Counted from the first letter of the stretch, positions 44,551-53,917 are shown. The stretch is DNA of 64,000 nt from Pelagimonas sp. (GCA_025210455.1 JAOARQ010000055.1:1-64000); one strand, 5' to 3'. A program made the numbers and translations. The notes: generated from the letters alone by a model not told the origin.

Positions 44551-44587
44551 CAAACAATAACTGGCTATTTATATATGTTATTGTTTG
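44551..44587 (-). promoter_or_regulatory. AT-rich 11-bp inverted repeat upstream of the PAS-like gene
   Basis: CAAACAATAAC (44551-44561) and GTTATTGTTTG (44577-44587) are perfect complements. The 15-bp spacer is TGGCTATTTATATAT, which contains a -10-like TATATAAAT on the minus strand. It lies immediately upstream of the gene starting at 44517. This is the most AT-rich stretch of this part of the window. Confidence 0.6.
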
Positions 44588-44725
44588 CAGATAAAGCGCT
44601 GCAAGAAAAACAGTTGCAGGTGCCTGCGGTCGGCAACAATCCACGCACCCGCGATAGGTTTGCGGGTGCAAAAAGGGAAAATGCTTGAAATTTAAGCGTT
44701 GAACGTGGTGCACCGTCTGAATTTT

Positions 44726-44902
44726 TCAGAAATCGATGGCGATGCCTTTCTTTTCCCAATCGCCATAGCGCGCAGGGTCTGGTCCGTCACGGCCGCCCAG
44801 TTCTTTGGGCTGGGTCTTTTCAGCCGCCTTTGCGCGGCGCTCTTCGGCTTCGGCAAGGGCGCGCTGGGCAGCTGGGGGCAGGTCTTTGGATGTTTCGGAC
44901 AT
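44726..44902 (-). CDS. DUF1674 / SDHAF4-like protein
   Basis: A 58-residue protein ending GGRDGPDPARYGDWEKKGIA and then IDF, the DUF1674 signature. The eukaryotic member SDHAF4 helps assemble flavinylated succinate dehydrogenase, so a similar role is likely. The ATG at 44902 is preceded by AGGAAAG, which rules out the longer frame to 44959. It is divergent from rsmB across 90 bp. Confidence 0.88.
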   Translation of the reverse strand: MSETSKDLPPAAQRALAEAEERRAKAAEKTQPKELGGRDGPDPARYGDWEKKGIAIDF

Positions 44903-44992
44903 GTTGGCTTTCCTAAGTTCCTGCCCATTGATATATGGGCCAGCATACCTGGGGCGCAAGGCCCCGGTTCAGCCTCACATCCCGGAGAGACC

Positions 44993-46246
44993 ATGCCTCA
45001 ATCGCCCAGCCCCGCGCGGAAAGCTGCCGTAGACCTTCTGGATCAGATTCTGGAACAGGGGCGGCCATTGTCCGAAGGGCGTGGTCTGGATCGGCTGAGC
45101 GCCGCTGAAAAGGCCACCTGCCGCCGTCTGGTGGTGGAAACCCTGCGTGCGCTGGAACGGGTGGATCGTGTGTTGCAGGCGCATATGCGCAAAAAGCCCA
45201 CGCCGCGCGTGCGCAACATCCTGCGGCTGGGGGGCTATGAAATCCTGTCGGGCGGCGCGGCGCATGGGGTGGTCAGCGACTATGTTGATATCGCAGCCAA
45301 GGGAAAGCTGACGCAGAAATCCAAGGGGCTGGTCAATGCGGTGCTGCGCAAAGTCGCTGATGGCGATGGGGCAGACTGGACCAAAGCCCGTTTTCCCCGC
45401 CTGCCCAAATGGCTGCGCGAGCCTCTGGTTATGGCCTGGGGCGCGCAATCGGTTGCCAATATGGAACGCGTGCATTTTGAAGGCGCTCCGCTGGATATCA
45501 CCGTGAAAGAGGATGCCCATGGCTGGGCGGAAAAGCTGGGGGCCGAGCTTTTGCCAACCGGATCGCTGCGTCTGCGCGAGAGTGGTCAGGTCAGTGCCCT
45601 GCCGGGGTTCGCAGACGGGGCCTGGTGGGTGCAGGATGCGGCAGCGGCCCTGCCGGTGAAGCTGCTGGGCGATGTACAGGGCCTGTCCGTGCTGGATATG
45701 TGTGCTGCCCCCGGCGGAAAAACCATGCAACTGGCAGCGGCGGGGGCCAATGTCACCGCGCTTGATATTTCAGAACAGCGGTTAAAACGGGTTGCTGAAA
45801 ACCTGACCCGCACGGGTCTCAAGGCCGATCTGGTGCAGGGGAATGCGATGGAGCATGAGGGGCTTTATGACGCCATCTTGCTGGATGCGCCCTGTTCGGC
45901 GACGGGTACGATTCGCCGCCACCCGGATTTGCCGCATGTGCATGAGGGCGAAAAGATCTCTGAACTGATCGGCCTGCAGGAATCGATGCTGAACTATGCT
46001 TTGACGCTGCTCAAACCCGGTGGGCGGCTGGTTTTCGCCACTTGTTCGCTTTTGCCCGACGAAGGCGAATGTCACATTGACGATGTGCTGGCCAATACCC
46101 CCGATGTTACCATCGTCCCCCCAACCGCTGACTGGGTTGAAGAGGCTTGGCGCTCTGAAGAGGGTGGGCTGCGACTGCGGCCTGATTTCTGGGCACCCAA
46201 GGGCGGCATGGACGGCTTCTATATGGCCTGCCTGCAAAAGGCCTGA
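44993..46246 (+). CDS. rsmB: 16S rRNA (cytosine) methyltransferase RsmB-like
   Basis: A 417-residue protein with an N-terminal NusB-like helical domain (ARKAAVDLLDQILEQGRPLS) and a C-terminal SAM-binding methyltransferase. Motif I is VLDMCAAPGGKTMQLA. The catalytic cysteines are in DAPCSATGTIRRHPDL and ATCSLLPDEGE, the two-Cys arrangement of RNA m5C methyltransferases. RsmB methylates C967 of 16S rRNA in E. coli; the exact target here is inferred. The ATG at 44993 follows CCGGAGAG. Next downstream is a heparinase-like gene. Confidence 0.92.
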   Translation: MPQSPSPARKAAVDLLDQILEQGRPLSEGRGLDRLSAAEKATCRRLVVETLRALERVDRVLQAHMRKKPTPRVRNILRLGGYEILSGGAAHGVVSDYVDIAAKGKLTQKSKGLVNAVLRKVADGDGADWTKARFPRLPKWLREPLVMAWGAQSVANMERVHFEGAPLDITVKEDAHGWAEKLGAELLPTGSLRLRESGQVSALPGFADGAWWVQDAAAALPVKLLGDVQGLSVLDMCAAPGGKTMQLAAAGANVTALDISEQRLKRVAENLTRTGLKADLVQGNAMEHEGLYDAILLDAPCSATGTIRRHPDLPHVHEGEKISELIGLQESMLNYALTLLKPGGRLVFATCSLLPDEGECHIDDVLANTPDVTIVPPTADWVEEAWRSEEGGLRLRPDFWAPKGGMDGFYMACLQKA

Positions 46247-46337
46247 GGGCCACTGCCAAAACCAGTGACTTCGGATTTTCATCCGGGTATAACTGCGCCA
46301 ACCAAGACCCGGAACGGGTGATCAAGAGGCAGTCGCG

Positions 46338-48086
46338 ATGTCCTACGGACAAAAAATGAAAGCCGCCAATGCGCGGTTCCTGAACCGTGTGCAGGCACGG
46401 CTATCGTCGCGCGTGCCCCCCGCAAAAGGATTCGTGTCGCAGCCAGAACCGCGCACCATTGGCTATTTTGCCCGTGGTCGGCAGATGCTGGCGGGTAATC
46501 TGATGTTCGCCGGACATCTGGTTGAGGCCAGAGATAAATCCCTGTGGGATATCGACGTGCCCAGCGACAGTTTTGCAGAAGAAACACATGGGTTTACCTG
46601 GCTGGATGATCTGGCAGCCGTCGGTGACATCAAGACCCGCAAGCTGGCGCAGGCCTGGCTGTGGGAATGGATCGCGCTTTACGGGTCGGGCAAGGGGTCG
46701 GGCTGGACGCCCGAGCTGACAGGGCGGCGGGTGATCCGTTGGGTGCATCACGCGCTGTTTCTGCTACGCGGCCAAAGCCCGGAACAAAGCGCGTTGTTCT
46801 ACAAAGCTCTGGCTGCCCAGACCCGGTTTTTGTCCAAGAGAGGCTTGTCGGCCCTGCCGGGCCTGCCGCGCTTTGAAGCCATGACAGGTTTGCTTTATGC
46901 TGGGCTGTCGATTCAGGGCATGGAGCGGCATATCGCCCCCGCCAACAAAGCCCTTTCCGCAGAATGCCAGCGGCAGATTGATCATCAGGGCGGTATCCCT
47001 ACCCGAAACCCCGAAGAACTGCTTGAGGTTTTTACCCTGCTCACCTGGGCGCAGGCGGCGCTGGAAGAGGCCGGGCAGGGGGCCAGTTCTGAACATATCA
47101 AGGCGATTGAACGTATCGCGCCCACTTTGCGCGCCCTGCGCCATGCCGATGGCGGGCTTGGCCGGTTTCACGGTGGCGGGCGCGGTCTGGATGGGCGTCT
47201 GGATATGGCGCTGGCGGCATCGGGCAGCAAGAAACGCCCGGGTGACGGGCTGGCCATGGGCTATGCGCGCCTGTCTGGCGGGCGCACCTCTGTGCTGATT
47301 GACGCCTCCAGCCCGCCAAAGGGTCTGGCCTCGGGGCATGCGCATGCCTCGACGCTGGCGTTTGAACTGACGTCCGGGCGCAGGCCGCTGATCGTGAACT
47401 GCGGCGCAGGCGAAGGGTTTGGCGAAGACTGGCGCCGTGCGGGCCGCGCCACCCCATCGCATTCGGTGCTCTGCCTGTCCGGGCATTCCAGCGCGCAATT
47501 GTCGCCTATGCGCTGGGTTGGCATGTCGGAATGTGAGCTGCTGGAACAGATCCCGCTGGATGTGCCTGCGCAGTTTGATCAGCACGATGGCAAAAGCCGG
47601 TTTGAGGGCGCCCATGATGGCTATGTCACCAGCCACGGCCTGACCCATGCGCGCAGCCTTGAGCTGAGCCGGGATGGTCGCAAGCTGGAAGGCGATGACT
47701 ATCTGGTGACGCTGGATGGGCCGACCCGCAAAAGATTCGACAAGCTGCTGGATGCCAGCGGATTGCAGGGGGTGCCGTTTCAGATTCGCTTTCATCTGCA
47801 TCCCGAGGCCGATGTGGCGCTGGATATGGGCGGGCTGGCGGTGTCGATCGCGCTCAGATCTGGCGAAATCTGGGTATTCCGCTTTGACGGGCCGGTGGAA
47901 ATGACGCTGGAACCCTCGGTTTATCTGGAAAAAGGCCGTTTACAGCCCCGTGCGACACAGCAGATTGTTTTAAGTGGCGCTGCAATACAGTATTCGACCC
48001 GCGTCCGCTGGTCTTTGGCCAAGGCGCAGGACACGGCCACCGCCGTGCGCGACCTTGCGATGGATGAGCTGGACGAGACTGTCTGA
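46338..48086 (+). CDS. heparinase II/III family protein
   Basis: A 582-residue protein with an alpha-helical toroid in the first 320 residues (DNPIDLAWR-like repeats are weak; LAQAWLWEWIALYGSGKGSG and LSIQGMERHIAPANK are seen). A beta-sandwich follows, LAFELTSGRRPLIVNCGAGE and THARSLELSRDGRKLEGDD, typical of heparinase II/III C-terminal domains. No signal peptide is visible. In alphaproteobacteria this gene regularly lies between rsmB and purH, as here, and the real substrate is unknown; sulfated-glycan lyase activity should not be assumed. Confidence 0.87.
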   Translation: MSYGQKMKAANARFLNRVQARLSSRVPPAKGFVSQPEPRTIGYFARGRQMLAGNLMFAGHLVEARDKSLWDIDVPSDSFAEETHGFTWLDDLAAVGDIKTRKLAQAWLWEWIALYGSGKGSGWTPELTGRRVIRWVHHALFLLRGQSPEQSALFYKALAAQTRFLSKRGLSALPGLPRFEAMTGLLYAGLSIQGMERHIAPANKALSAECQRQIDHQGGIPTRNPEELLEVFTLLTWAQAALEEAGQGASSEHIKAIERIAPTLRALRHADGGLGRFHGGGRGLDGRLDMALAASGSKKRPGDGLAMGYARLSGGRTSVLIDASSPPKGLASGHAHASTLAFELTSGRRPLIVNCGAGEGFGEDWRRAGRATPSHSVLCLSGHSSAQLSPMRWVGMSECELLEQIPLDVPAQFDQHDGKSRFEGAHDGYVTSHGLTHARSLELSRDGRKLEGDDYLVTLDGPTRKRFDKLLDASGLQGVPFQIRFHLHPEADVALDMGGLAVSIALRSGEIWVFRFDGPVEMTLEPSVYLEKGRLQPRATQQIVLSGAAIQYSTRVRWSLAKAQDTATAVRDLAMDELDETV

Positions 48087-48112
48087 CTGCATCCATCTGG
48101 GGATTGTAACCT

Positions 48113-49702
48113 ATGCAAGATCTCGCGCCCATCCGCCGCGCCCTTCTTTCTGTTTCTGATAAAACCGGTCTGGTCGATCTGGCTCGTGCGCTGGAAGCGC
48201 GCGGCGTTGAGATCCTGTCGACCGGTGGCTCGGCCAAGATGATCCGCGAGGCGGGGATTGCGGTGAAAGACGTGTCTGAAGTCACCGAATTTCCTGAAAT
48301 GATGGATGGCCGCGTGAAAACCCTGCACCCGCGCGTGCACGGCGGCCTGCTGGCCTTGCGTGACAAAGAAGATCACGTGGCGGCCATGACGGATCACGGC
48401 ATCGGCGCGATTGATCTGCTGGTGGTGAATCTCTACCCGTTTGAGGCGGCGCTGGCCCGTGGGGCCGATTATGATGAGATGATCGAAAACATCGACATCG
48501 GTGGCCCGGCGATGATCCGCGCCGCCTCAAAGAACCATGCTTTTGTCACCACCATTGTGGATGTGCAGGATTACAATGCGCTTCTGGCTGAACTGGATGG
48601 CAATGACGGTTTGACCAGCTATGCCTTTCGTCAGCGTCAGGCGCAGATCGCCTATGCGCGCACGGCGGCCTATGATGCGGCCGTGTCCACATGGATGGCT
48701 GATGCGATTTCAGAATCCGAACCACGCCGCCGCGCCTTTGCCGGTGAGCTGAAGCAAACCCTGCGCTATGGGGAAAACAGCCACCAGTCGGCGGCCTTTT
48801 ACACTGATGGATCAAACCGCCCGGGCGTGGCCACAGCGACCCAGTTGCAGGGCAAGGAGCTGTCGTACAACAACATCAATGACACCGATGCGGCTTATGA
48901 GCTGGTGGCCGAATTTGACCCCGCCGAAAGCCCTGCGGTTGCGATCATCAAGCACGCGAACCCCTGCGGTGTGGCCAAAGGCGCAACGCTGGCTGATGCT
49001 TACCAGAAAGCCTTTGATTGTGACCGTACCTCTGCCTTTGGCGGGATTGTGGCGTTGAATATGCCGCTGGATGCGGAAACCGCGCATAAGATCACTGAGA
49101 TTTTCACCGAAGTGGTCATCGCGCCCGGTGCCTCAGATGAGGCGAAGGAAATCTTTGCCGCCAAGAAAAATCTGCGTTTGCTGCTGACCGACGGCCTGCC
49201 GGATGTGCGCAAGCCGCTGACCGCCTATAAACAGGTGGCGGGCGGTGTTCTGGTGCAGGATAAGGATGTTGGCTATGTGGGCAAAGATGACCTGAAGGTT
49301 GTCACGGAAAAAGCCCCGAGCGACGCGCAGATGGATGATCTGCTGTTCGCCTGGAAGGTGGCCAAACATGTGAAATCCAACGCCATCGTCTATGTCAAGG
49401 ATCAGGCTACTGTTGGGGTTGGTGCAGGTCAGATGTCACGTCTGGACAGCGCCAATGTGGCGGCCTCAAAGGCGGGTCGCATGGCTGCAGATCTGGGGCT
49501 GGATGAAAGCCTGGCCAAAGGCTGCGCTGTTGCATCTGACGCCTTCTTCCCCTTTGCGGATGGATTGCTGGAAGCCGCCGCTGCCGGTGGCACCTGTGTG
49601 ATACAGCCGGGCGGTTCCATGCGTGATCAAGATGTCATTGATGCCGCAAATGAAAAGGGACTGGCCATGGTCTTTACCGGGATGCGCCATTTCAGGCACT
49701 AA
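48113..49702 (+). CDS. purH: bifunctional AICAR transformylase / IMP cyclohydrolase
   Basis: A 529-residue enzyme of the last two steps of purine synthesis. The N-terminal cyclohydrolase has [28 protein letters not shown] and [16 protein letters not shown]. The transformylase half has [25 protein letters not shown] and [16 protein letters not shown]. It ends [15 protein letters not shown]...[11 protein letters not shown]. Length is normal. It follows the heparinase-like gene by 26 bp and ends in a strong terminator. Confidence 0.97.
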   Translation: MQDLAPIRRALLSVSDKTGLVDLARALEARGVEILSTGGSAKMIREAGIAVKDVSEVTEFPEMMDGRVKTLHPRVHGGLLALRDKEDHVAAMTDHGIGAIDLLVVNLYPFEAALARGADYDEMIENIDIGGPAMIRAASKNHAFVTTIVDVQDYNALLAELDGNDGLTSYAFRQRQAQIAYARTAAYDAAVSTWMADAISESEPRRRAFAGELKQTLRYGENSHQSAAFYTDGSNRPGVATATQLQGKELSYNNINDTDAAYELVAEFDPAESPAVAIIKHANPCGVAKGATLADAYQKAFDCDRTSAFGGIVALNMPLDAETAHKITEIFTEVVIAPGASDEAKEIFAAKKNLRLLLTDGLPDVRKPLTAYKQVAGGVLVQDKDVGYVGKDDLKVVTEKAPSDAQMDDLLFAWKVAKHVKSNAIVYVKDQATVGVGAGQMSRLDSANVAASKAGRMAADLGLDESLAKGCAVASDAFFPFADGLLEAAAAGGTCVIQPGGSMRDQDVIDAANEKGLAMVFTGMRHFRH

Positions 49703-49744
49703 TGTAACGTTGGGTCAAAAAGAGGACCTGGCCTGAATTTGAAT

Positions 49745-49776
49745 AAAGAGGGGCGTTTGCGCCCCTCTTTTTATTT
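49745..49776 (+). terminator. terminator of purH
   Basis: AAAGAGGGGCG and CGCCCCTCTTT, an 11-bp perfect stem with a TTTG loop followed by TTATTT, 42 bp after the purH stop. Confidence 0.93.
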
Positions 49777-50044
49777 GGAAAAAATGAACGATAAACAGTT
49801 CAATGCCTTGTTGAAACGCGGGAATTTCTGCTGGTATACTGGATACAGGATGAATGGCAGCAAATTCAGCTGCCACAAAAAAGAACATGTTCTTTTTAAA
49901 TGGTTACCGCTAAATGTTTGATTTATACGTTTGGGTAGCTCGTTGTATTTTATGGACAGGATCGTCTGGGCTTTTGGGTGGTGTCGCAGGTGACACAAAT
50001 CTGAAGACAGGCTTGAAGAAATGACACAAAACCGTTCTGGTTGT
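49777..50044. other. AT-rich gene-free stretch upstream of lspA
   Basis: No supported gene is seen. A 60-codon plus-strand frame (49739-49921) begins inside the purH terminator and has no ribosome site. The stretch is much richer in A/T than its surroundings and probably holds the lspA-unit promoter. Its right edge has a CtrA-type site. Confidence 0.6.
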
Positions 50045-50048
50045 GTCG

Positions 50049-50064
50049 TTAACGACTTATTAAC
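50049..50064 (+). promoter_or_regulatory. exact CtrA-type box TTAA-N7-TTAAC
   Basis: TTAA at 50049-50052, seven bases (CGACTTA), then TTAAC at 50060-50064. This is the full consensus of the alphaproteobacterial cell-cycle regulator CtrA. The left half is also the core of a perfect 12-bp palindrome, GTCGTTAACGAC (50045-50056). It lies 10 bp before the ATG at 50075 and 34 bp before the ATG at 50099 of lspA. Confidence 0.6.
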
Positions 50065-50074
50065 GTTTGGACGC

Positions 50075-50605
50075 ATGACCCAAAACGACGCAACCCTGAT
50101 GCTGAACTCTCCTTCCCCGGAACGCAACTTTGCACGGCTTGTCTGGCCTGTTGCCTTTGCGACCTTTCTGATCGACCAACTGTCCAAGGTTTGGGTTGTG
50201 CATGTGCTGGATCTGGCGACGCGCCGCGAGATTGAGGTTCTGCCGCCTGTGCTGAACTTCCGCATGGCCTGGAACTATGGCATCAATTTTGGTCTGTTTG
50301 GCGATGGTGGCAATGATGCGACCCGTTGGATTTTGATCGTTGCCGCGCTGCTGATCACCGGATTTGTTTACGTTTGGATCAAACGCGATACACCGGGCAC
50401 CTATGGGCTGATCTCTGCGGGGCTGCTGATTGGCGGTGCGCTTGGCAATGTGATTGACCGGTTGCTGTATGGTGCTGTTGCGGACTTCCTGAACATGTCG
50501 TGTTGCGGCATCACCAATCCTTTTGCGTTTAATGTTGCCGATATCGCGATCTTCGCCGGCGCTTTTGGGCTGGTGTTGTTTCCGGGCCCCAAAAAGGGCG
50601 CGTGA
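50075..50605 (+). CDS. lspA: lipoprotein signal peptidase (signal peptidase II)
   Basis: About 176 residues and four membrane helices. The catalytic aspartates are in GNVIDRLLYGAVADFLN and FAFNVADIAIFAG; LNFRMAWNYGINFGLF is the upstream conserved block. It cleaves signal peptides of diacylglyceryl-prolipoproteins in the inner membrane. Neither the ATG at 50075 nor that at 50099 has a clear ribosome site; the CtrA box right before 50075 makes 50099 plausible. A lipoprotein gene follows 52 bp later, fitting its function. Confidence 0.93.
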   Translation: MTQNDATLMLNSPSPERNFARLVWPVAFATFLIDQLSKVWVVHVLDLATRREIEVLPPVLNFRMAWNYGINFGLFGDGGNDATRWILIVAALLITGFVYVWIKRDTPGTYGLISAGLLIGGALGNVIDRLLYGAVADFLNMSCCGITNPFAFNVADIAIFAGAFGLVLFPGPKKGA

Positions 50606-50657
50606 CCTCTCCTTTCAGATGGGTTAAGGCTTGGCCAAGACGAACTGGAGGGTGGTA

Positions 50658-51179
50658 ATGCGCAAAACGCATTTGGCAATTCTTGCATGTGTGGGGCTCG
50701 CAGCCTGTGCCGGAACAGATGGCCCATCCCGGCCTTTGAATGATCTGCGCACCGGGTCAGGCAAGCCAGAAGAGTTTGGCATCCTGCCTGTTAAGCCCTT
50801 GGTTCAACCTGAAAATTATGCTAGCCTGCCAGAGCCGACACCAAATGGTGCCAACCGTTCAGACCTGACGCCCAAGGCGGATGCCGTGGCGGCGCTGGGC
50901 GGAAATCCAAACCGTCTGAACGCGGGCACGGCCATTCCACGCAGCGACACCGCGCTGATCAATCGTGTAAGCCGAAATGGGCGCAGCGACACCGTCCGGC
51001 AAGAACTTGCCGAACAGGATGCAGCACATCGCAAGGCCAAATCACGCTTTACCTGGTCGATCGTGCCGCGTGACAACTATGCACGCGCCTATCGCGGTGA
51101 ACGGCTTGAACCCTATTCATGGCTGGGGCGTTTTCGCCGTGCTGGTGCGCAGACACCCGCCGCCCCACCCGTGGAATAA
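50658..51179 (+). CDS. DUF3035 lipoprotein, BamF-like
   Basis: A 173-residue protein with a lipoprotein signal (lipobox GLAAC, Cys near residue 18). Proline-rich segments follow: PLNDLRTGSGKPEEFGILPV and NYASLPEPTPNGANRSDLTP. This is the DUF3035 pattern, a family that includes the alphaproteobacterial outer-membrane assembly subunit BamF; the assignment is from recognition of the pattern only. The ATG at 50658 follows GGAGG. It lies between lspA, which would process it, and the M16 peptidase pair. Confidence 0.75.
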   Translation: MRKTHLAILACVGLAACAGTDGPSRPLNDLRTGSGKPEEFGILPVKPLVQPENYASLPEPTPNGANRSDLTPKADAVAALGGNPNRLNAGTAIPRSDTALINRVSRNGRSDTVRQELAEQDAAHRKAKSRFTWSIVPRDNYARAYRGERLEPYSWLGRFRRAGAQTPAAPPVE

Positions 51180-51226
51180 GGCGCAGATCAGCGCGTTCAC
51201 ACAACCGTCAGCTTTGGTAGCTTGAA

Positions 51227-51261
51227 GTTAACACTTCTTATCGTAAGTTTCCCTTAACCAT
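51227..51261 (+). promoter_or_regulatory. CtrA-like sites upstream of the M16 peptidase genes
   Basis: GTTAAC at 51227-51232, then GTAA-N7-TTAAC at 51243-51258, one mismatch from the full CtrA motif. The latter extends to TTAACCAT (51254-51261). The M16 start codon is at 51282. Confidence 0.45.
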
Positions 51262-51281
51262 GTTTGAGAGGGAGGTGCGCG

Positions 51282-52616
51282 ATGCGGCACTGGCTATTGG
51301 GGGCAGCGGTCTGTCTGACCCCGCTGACGGCACAGGCGGAAGGTTCGGATCAGGTCACCAGCTTCGCGCTGGACAATGGGATGGAAGTGGTGGTGATCGA
51401 AGACTATCGCGCCCCCGTTGTGGAACATATGGTCTGGTATCGCGCAGGATCGGCGGATGAAACGCGGGGCGTATCAGGCATCGCGCATTTTCTGGAACAT
51501 CTGATGTTCAAGGGCACTGAAACACTGGCGCCCGGCGAATTCAGTGCCACTGTCGCCGCCAATGGCGGCAGTGACAACGCCTTTACCAGCTATGATAAAA
51601 CTGCCTATCATCAACGTATTGCTGCAGATCGTCTGGATCTGATGATGCAGATGGAAGCGGAGCGGATGCATAATCTGCGCCTCACCGAAGAGGACGTGCG
51701 TACCGAACGCGAAGTGATCATCGAAGAACGCAACCAGCGTGTGGACAATGACCCGGCCGCCCAGATGCGCGAACAGCTGCGGGCCGCGCAGTATCTGAAT
51801 CACCCCTACGGCACACCGATCATCGGTTGGCGTCACGAGATGGAAGAGCTTGATCGCGGCGATGCGCTGGCATTCTATCAGCAGTTTTACGCCCCCAATA
51901 ACGCAGTTCTGGTGGTGGTCGGGGATGTCTCCCCCGAAGAGGTAAAGCGTCTCGCACAGATCCATTATGAACCCATTCCGGCCAACCCGGATCTGACCCC
52001 GCGCGCCCGCCCGTCCGAGCCGCCGCAACTGGCAGAACGCCGGATTGTCTTTGCTGATCCGCGCGTGGCGCAGCCCTATGTGATGCGATCTTATCTGGCG
52101 CCGGAACGCGACCCCGGCAATCAGACAGATGCCGCAGCCCTGACCCTTCTGGCCGAAGTGCTGGGGGGCGGGCAAAGCTCGGTTCTGACACGCAAGCTGC
52201 AATTCGAAAGCCAGCAGGCAGTCTATGCCGGGGCCTGGTACAGTGGCGTGTCTCTGGATGACAGCAGCTTTGGTCTGATCATCGTGCCCACCCCGGATCA
52301 AACACTGGAACAGGCCGAAGCGGCGCTGGATCAGGCTTTGGCAGAGTTCATATCCGAGGGTGTGGATCAGGCGCAGCTGGATCGGATCAAGTTCCAGATC
52401 AAAGCCTCGCAGATTTACGCCCGCGACAGCGCCAGCGGCATTGCCCGCCGGTATGGCGATGCGCTGACCTCGGGGCTGACCATTAAGGATGTGCAGGATT
52501 GGCCCGACGTTCTGCAGGCCGTTACCGGTGATGACATTATCGCCGCCGCACAAAAGGTGCTGGACCGCCGCAAATCTGTCACCGCCTATCTGACTTCACA
52601 GGAGAGCGCGCAATGA
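51282..52616 (+). CDS. M16 family zinc metallopeptidase (catalytic subunit)
   Basis: A 444-residue exported peptidase (signal cut near TAQA) with the inverted zinc motif HFLEHLMFKGT (HxxEH at about residues 73-77) and the distal Glu in RTEREVIIEER. The C-terminal M16 half has PYVMRSYLAPERD and the GGGQSSVLTRKLQ glycine loop. The ATG at 51282 follows GAGGGAGG; a TTG at 51264 is not needed. It overlaps the next M16 gene by 4 bases, so the two probably form a heterodimer in the periplasm. Substrates are unknown. Confidence 0.93.
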   Translation: MRHWLLGAAVCLTPLTAQAEGSDQVTSFALDNGMEVVVIEDYRAPVVEHMVWYRAGSADETRGVSGIAHFLEHLMFKGTETLAPGEFSATVAANGGSDNAFTSYDKTAYHQRIAADRLDLMMQMEAERMHNLRLTEEDVRTEREVIIEERNQRVDNDPAAQMREQLRAAQYLNHPYGTPIIGWRHEMEELDRGDALAFYQQFYAPNNAVLVVVGDVSPEEVKRLAQIHYEPIPANPDLTPRARPSEPPQLAERRIVFADPRVAQPYVMRSYLAPERDPGNQTDAAALTLLAEVLGGGQSSVLTRKLQFESQQAVYAGAWYSGVSLDDSSFGLIIVPTPDQTLEQAEAALDQALAEFISEGVDQAQLDRIKFQIKASQIYARDSASGIARRYGDALTSGLTIKDVQDWPDVLQAVTGDDIIAAAQKVLDRRKSVTAYLTSQESAQ

Positions 52617-53911
52617 TCCGATATGCATTGGCCGTTGCATTGGCCTTCACTGGCGCTGTGGCGCAGGCAGAAATTACCGTTCAGCAGGTCGAAAGCCCCG
52701 GTGGCATCAAGGCCTGGCTGGTAGAGGAACCTTCAATCCCCTTTGTTGCGCTTGAACTGCGGTTTCAGGGGGGCGGTTCACTGGATTTGCCCGGTAAACG
52801 CGGCGCGGTGAACCTGATGACCGGCCTTCTGGAAGAGGGCGCGGGCGATATGGACGCGCAGGCCTTTACGCAGGCCAAGGAAAGCATCGCCGCGCAGTTT
52901 CGCTATGATATGGGCGATGATGCGGTCAGCGTCTCGGCCAAGTTCCTGACAGAAACGCAGGATCAGGCCATTGATCTGCTGCGCGAAACTCTGATCGCCC
53001 CGCGTTTTGATCAGGCGGCAATTGACCGTGTGCGCCAGCAGGTTCTGTCTGGCATCGCTTCAGATGCCAAAGACCCCGAAAGCATCGCCTCCAACGCCTT
53101 TTATGCGCAGATTTATGGCGATCATCCCTATGGGTCAGATCACAATGGCACCATCGAAAGCGTCTCGGGGCTGACCCGCGATGATCTTTTGGCAGCGCAT
53201 CAGGGCACCATGGCACGCGATCGCGTGTTTGTCGGGGCTGCGGGCGATATCTCGGCCGAAGAACTGGGCGTGCTGCTGGATCACCTGTTGGGGGATCTGC
53301 CCGCCACCGGCCTTGCGCAGCCTGACGATATCGAGGTGCAGACCACCGCGGATGTCAGCGTGATCCCCTTTGAAACTCCGCAATCCGTGGCGATGTTTGG
53401 CCATGCGGGCATCCCACGTGATGATCCGGATTTCTTCCCTGCCTTTGTCATGAACCAGATCTTTGGCGGCAGCGGTTTCGAAGCCCGCCTGATGGATGAG
53501 GTGCGCGAAAAGCGTGGGCTGACTTATGGCATCGGCACCTATCTGGTGGATAAAGATCATTCCGATCTGATGCTGGGGCAGGTGGCTTCGGCCAATGATC
53601 GCATTGCGGAAACCATTCAGGTGATCCGCGATGAATGGGCAAAACTGGCGCAAAACGGGGTCACCGCAGATGAGCTGGAGCTGATCAAAACCTATCTGAC
53701 CGGGGCTTATCCGCTGCGCTTTGATGGCAATGGCCAGATCGCGCGTATTCTGGTTGGGATGCAGATGCAGGGGCTGACACCGGAATACATCGAAACCCGC
53801 AACGATAAGATCAACGCAGTCACGCTGGAAGACGTCAAACGGGTCGCGGCGCGTTTGATCCAGCCTGATCAGTTGAAATTTGTCGTGGTTGGCCAGCCGC
53901 AGGGGCTGTGA
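52613..53911 (+). CDS. M16 family protein lacking the zinc motif (partner subunit)
   Basis: A 432-residue exported protein (signal cut near VAQA). At the position of HxxEH it reads AVNLMTGLLEEG, so the zinc ligands are lost. The second half retains FGGSGFEARLMDEVREKRGL then TYGIGTY, the Arg/Tyr substrate-binding pair of M16B beta-type subunits. This is the expected division of labour: the upstream gene gives catalysis, this one substrate binding. ATGA overlap with its partner. A terminator follows. Confidence 0.92.
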   Translation: MIRYALAVALAFTGAVAQAEITVQQVESPGGIKAWLVEEPSIPFVALELRFQGGGSLDLPGKRGAVNLMTGLLEEGAGDMDAQAFTQAKESIAAQFRYDMGDDAVSVSAKFLTETQDQAIDLLRETLIAPRFDQAAIDRVRQQVLSGIASDAKDPESIASNAFYAQIYGDHPYGSDHNGTIESVSGLTRDDLLAAHQGTMARDRVFVGAAGDISAEELGVLLDHLLGDLPATGLAQPDDIEVQTTADVSVIPFETPQSVAMFGHAGIPRDDPDFFPAFVMNQIFGGSGFEARLMDEVREKRGLTYGIGTYLVDKDHSDLMLGQVASANDRIAETIQVIRDEWAKLAQNGVTADELELIKTYLTGAYPLRFDGNGQIARILVGMQMQGLTPEYIETRNDKINAVTLEDVKRVAARLIQPDQLKFVVVGQPQGL

Positions 53912-53917
53912 AATATA

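Noticed and set aside
44645-44669. Hairpin GCACCCGC/GCGGGTGC as a terminator
   Set aside because: The A-run follows on the plus strand and no T-run follows on either, so it does not fit an intrinsic terminator; it may be incidental.
49739-49921. 60-codon plus-strand frame after purH
   Set aside because: Its start lies inside the purH terminator stem and there is no ribosome-binding site or family resemblance.
51474-52553. 359-codon minus-strand frame opposite the M16 peptidase gene
   Set aside because: Shadow of a clear peptidase gene.
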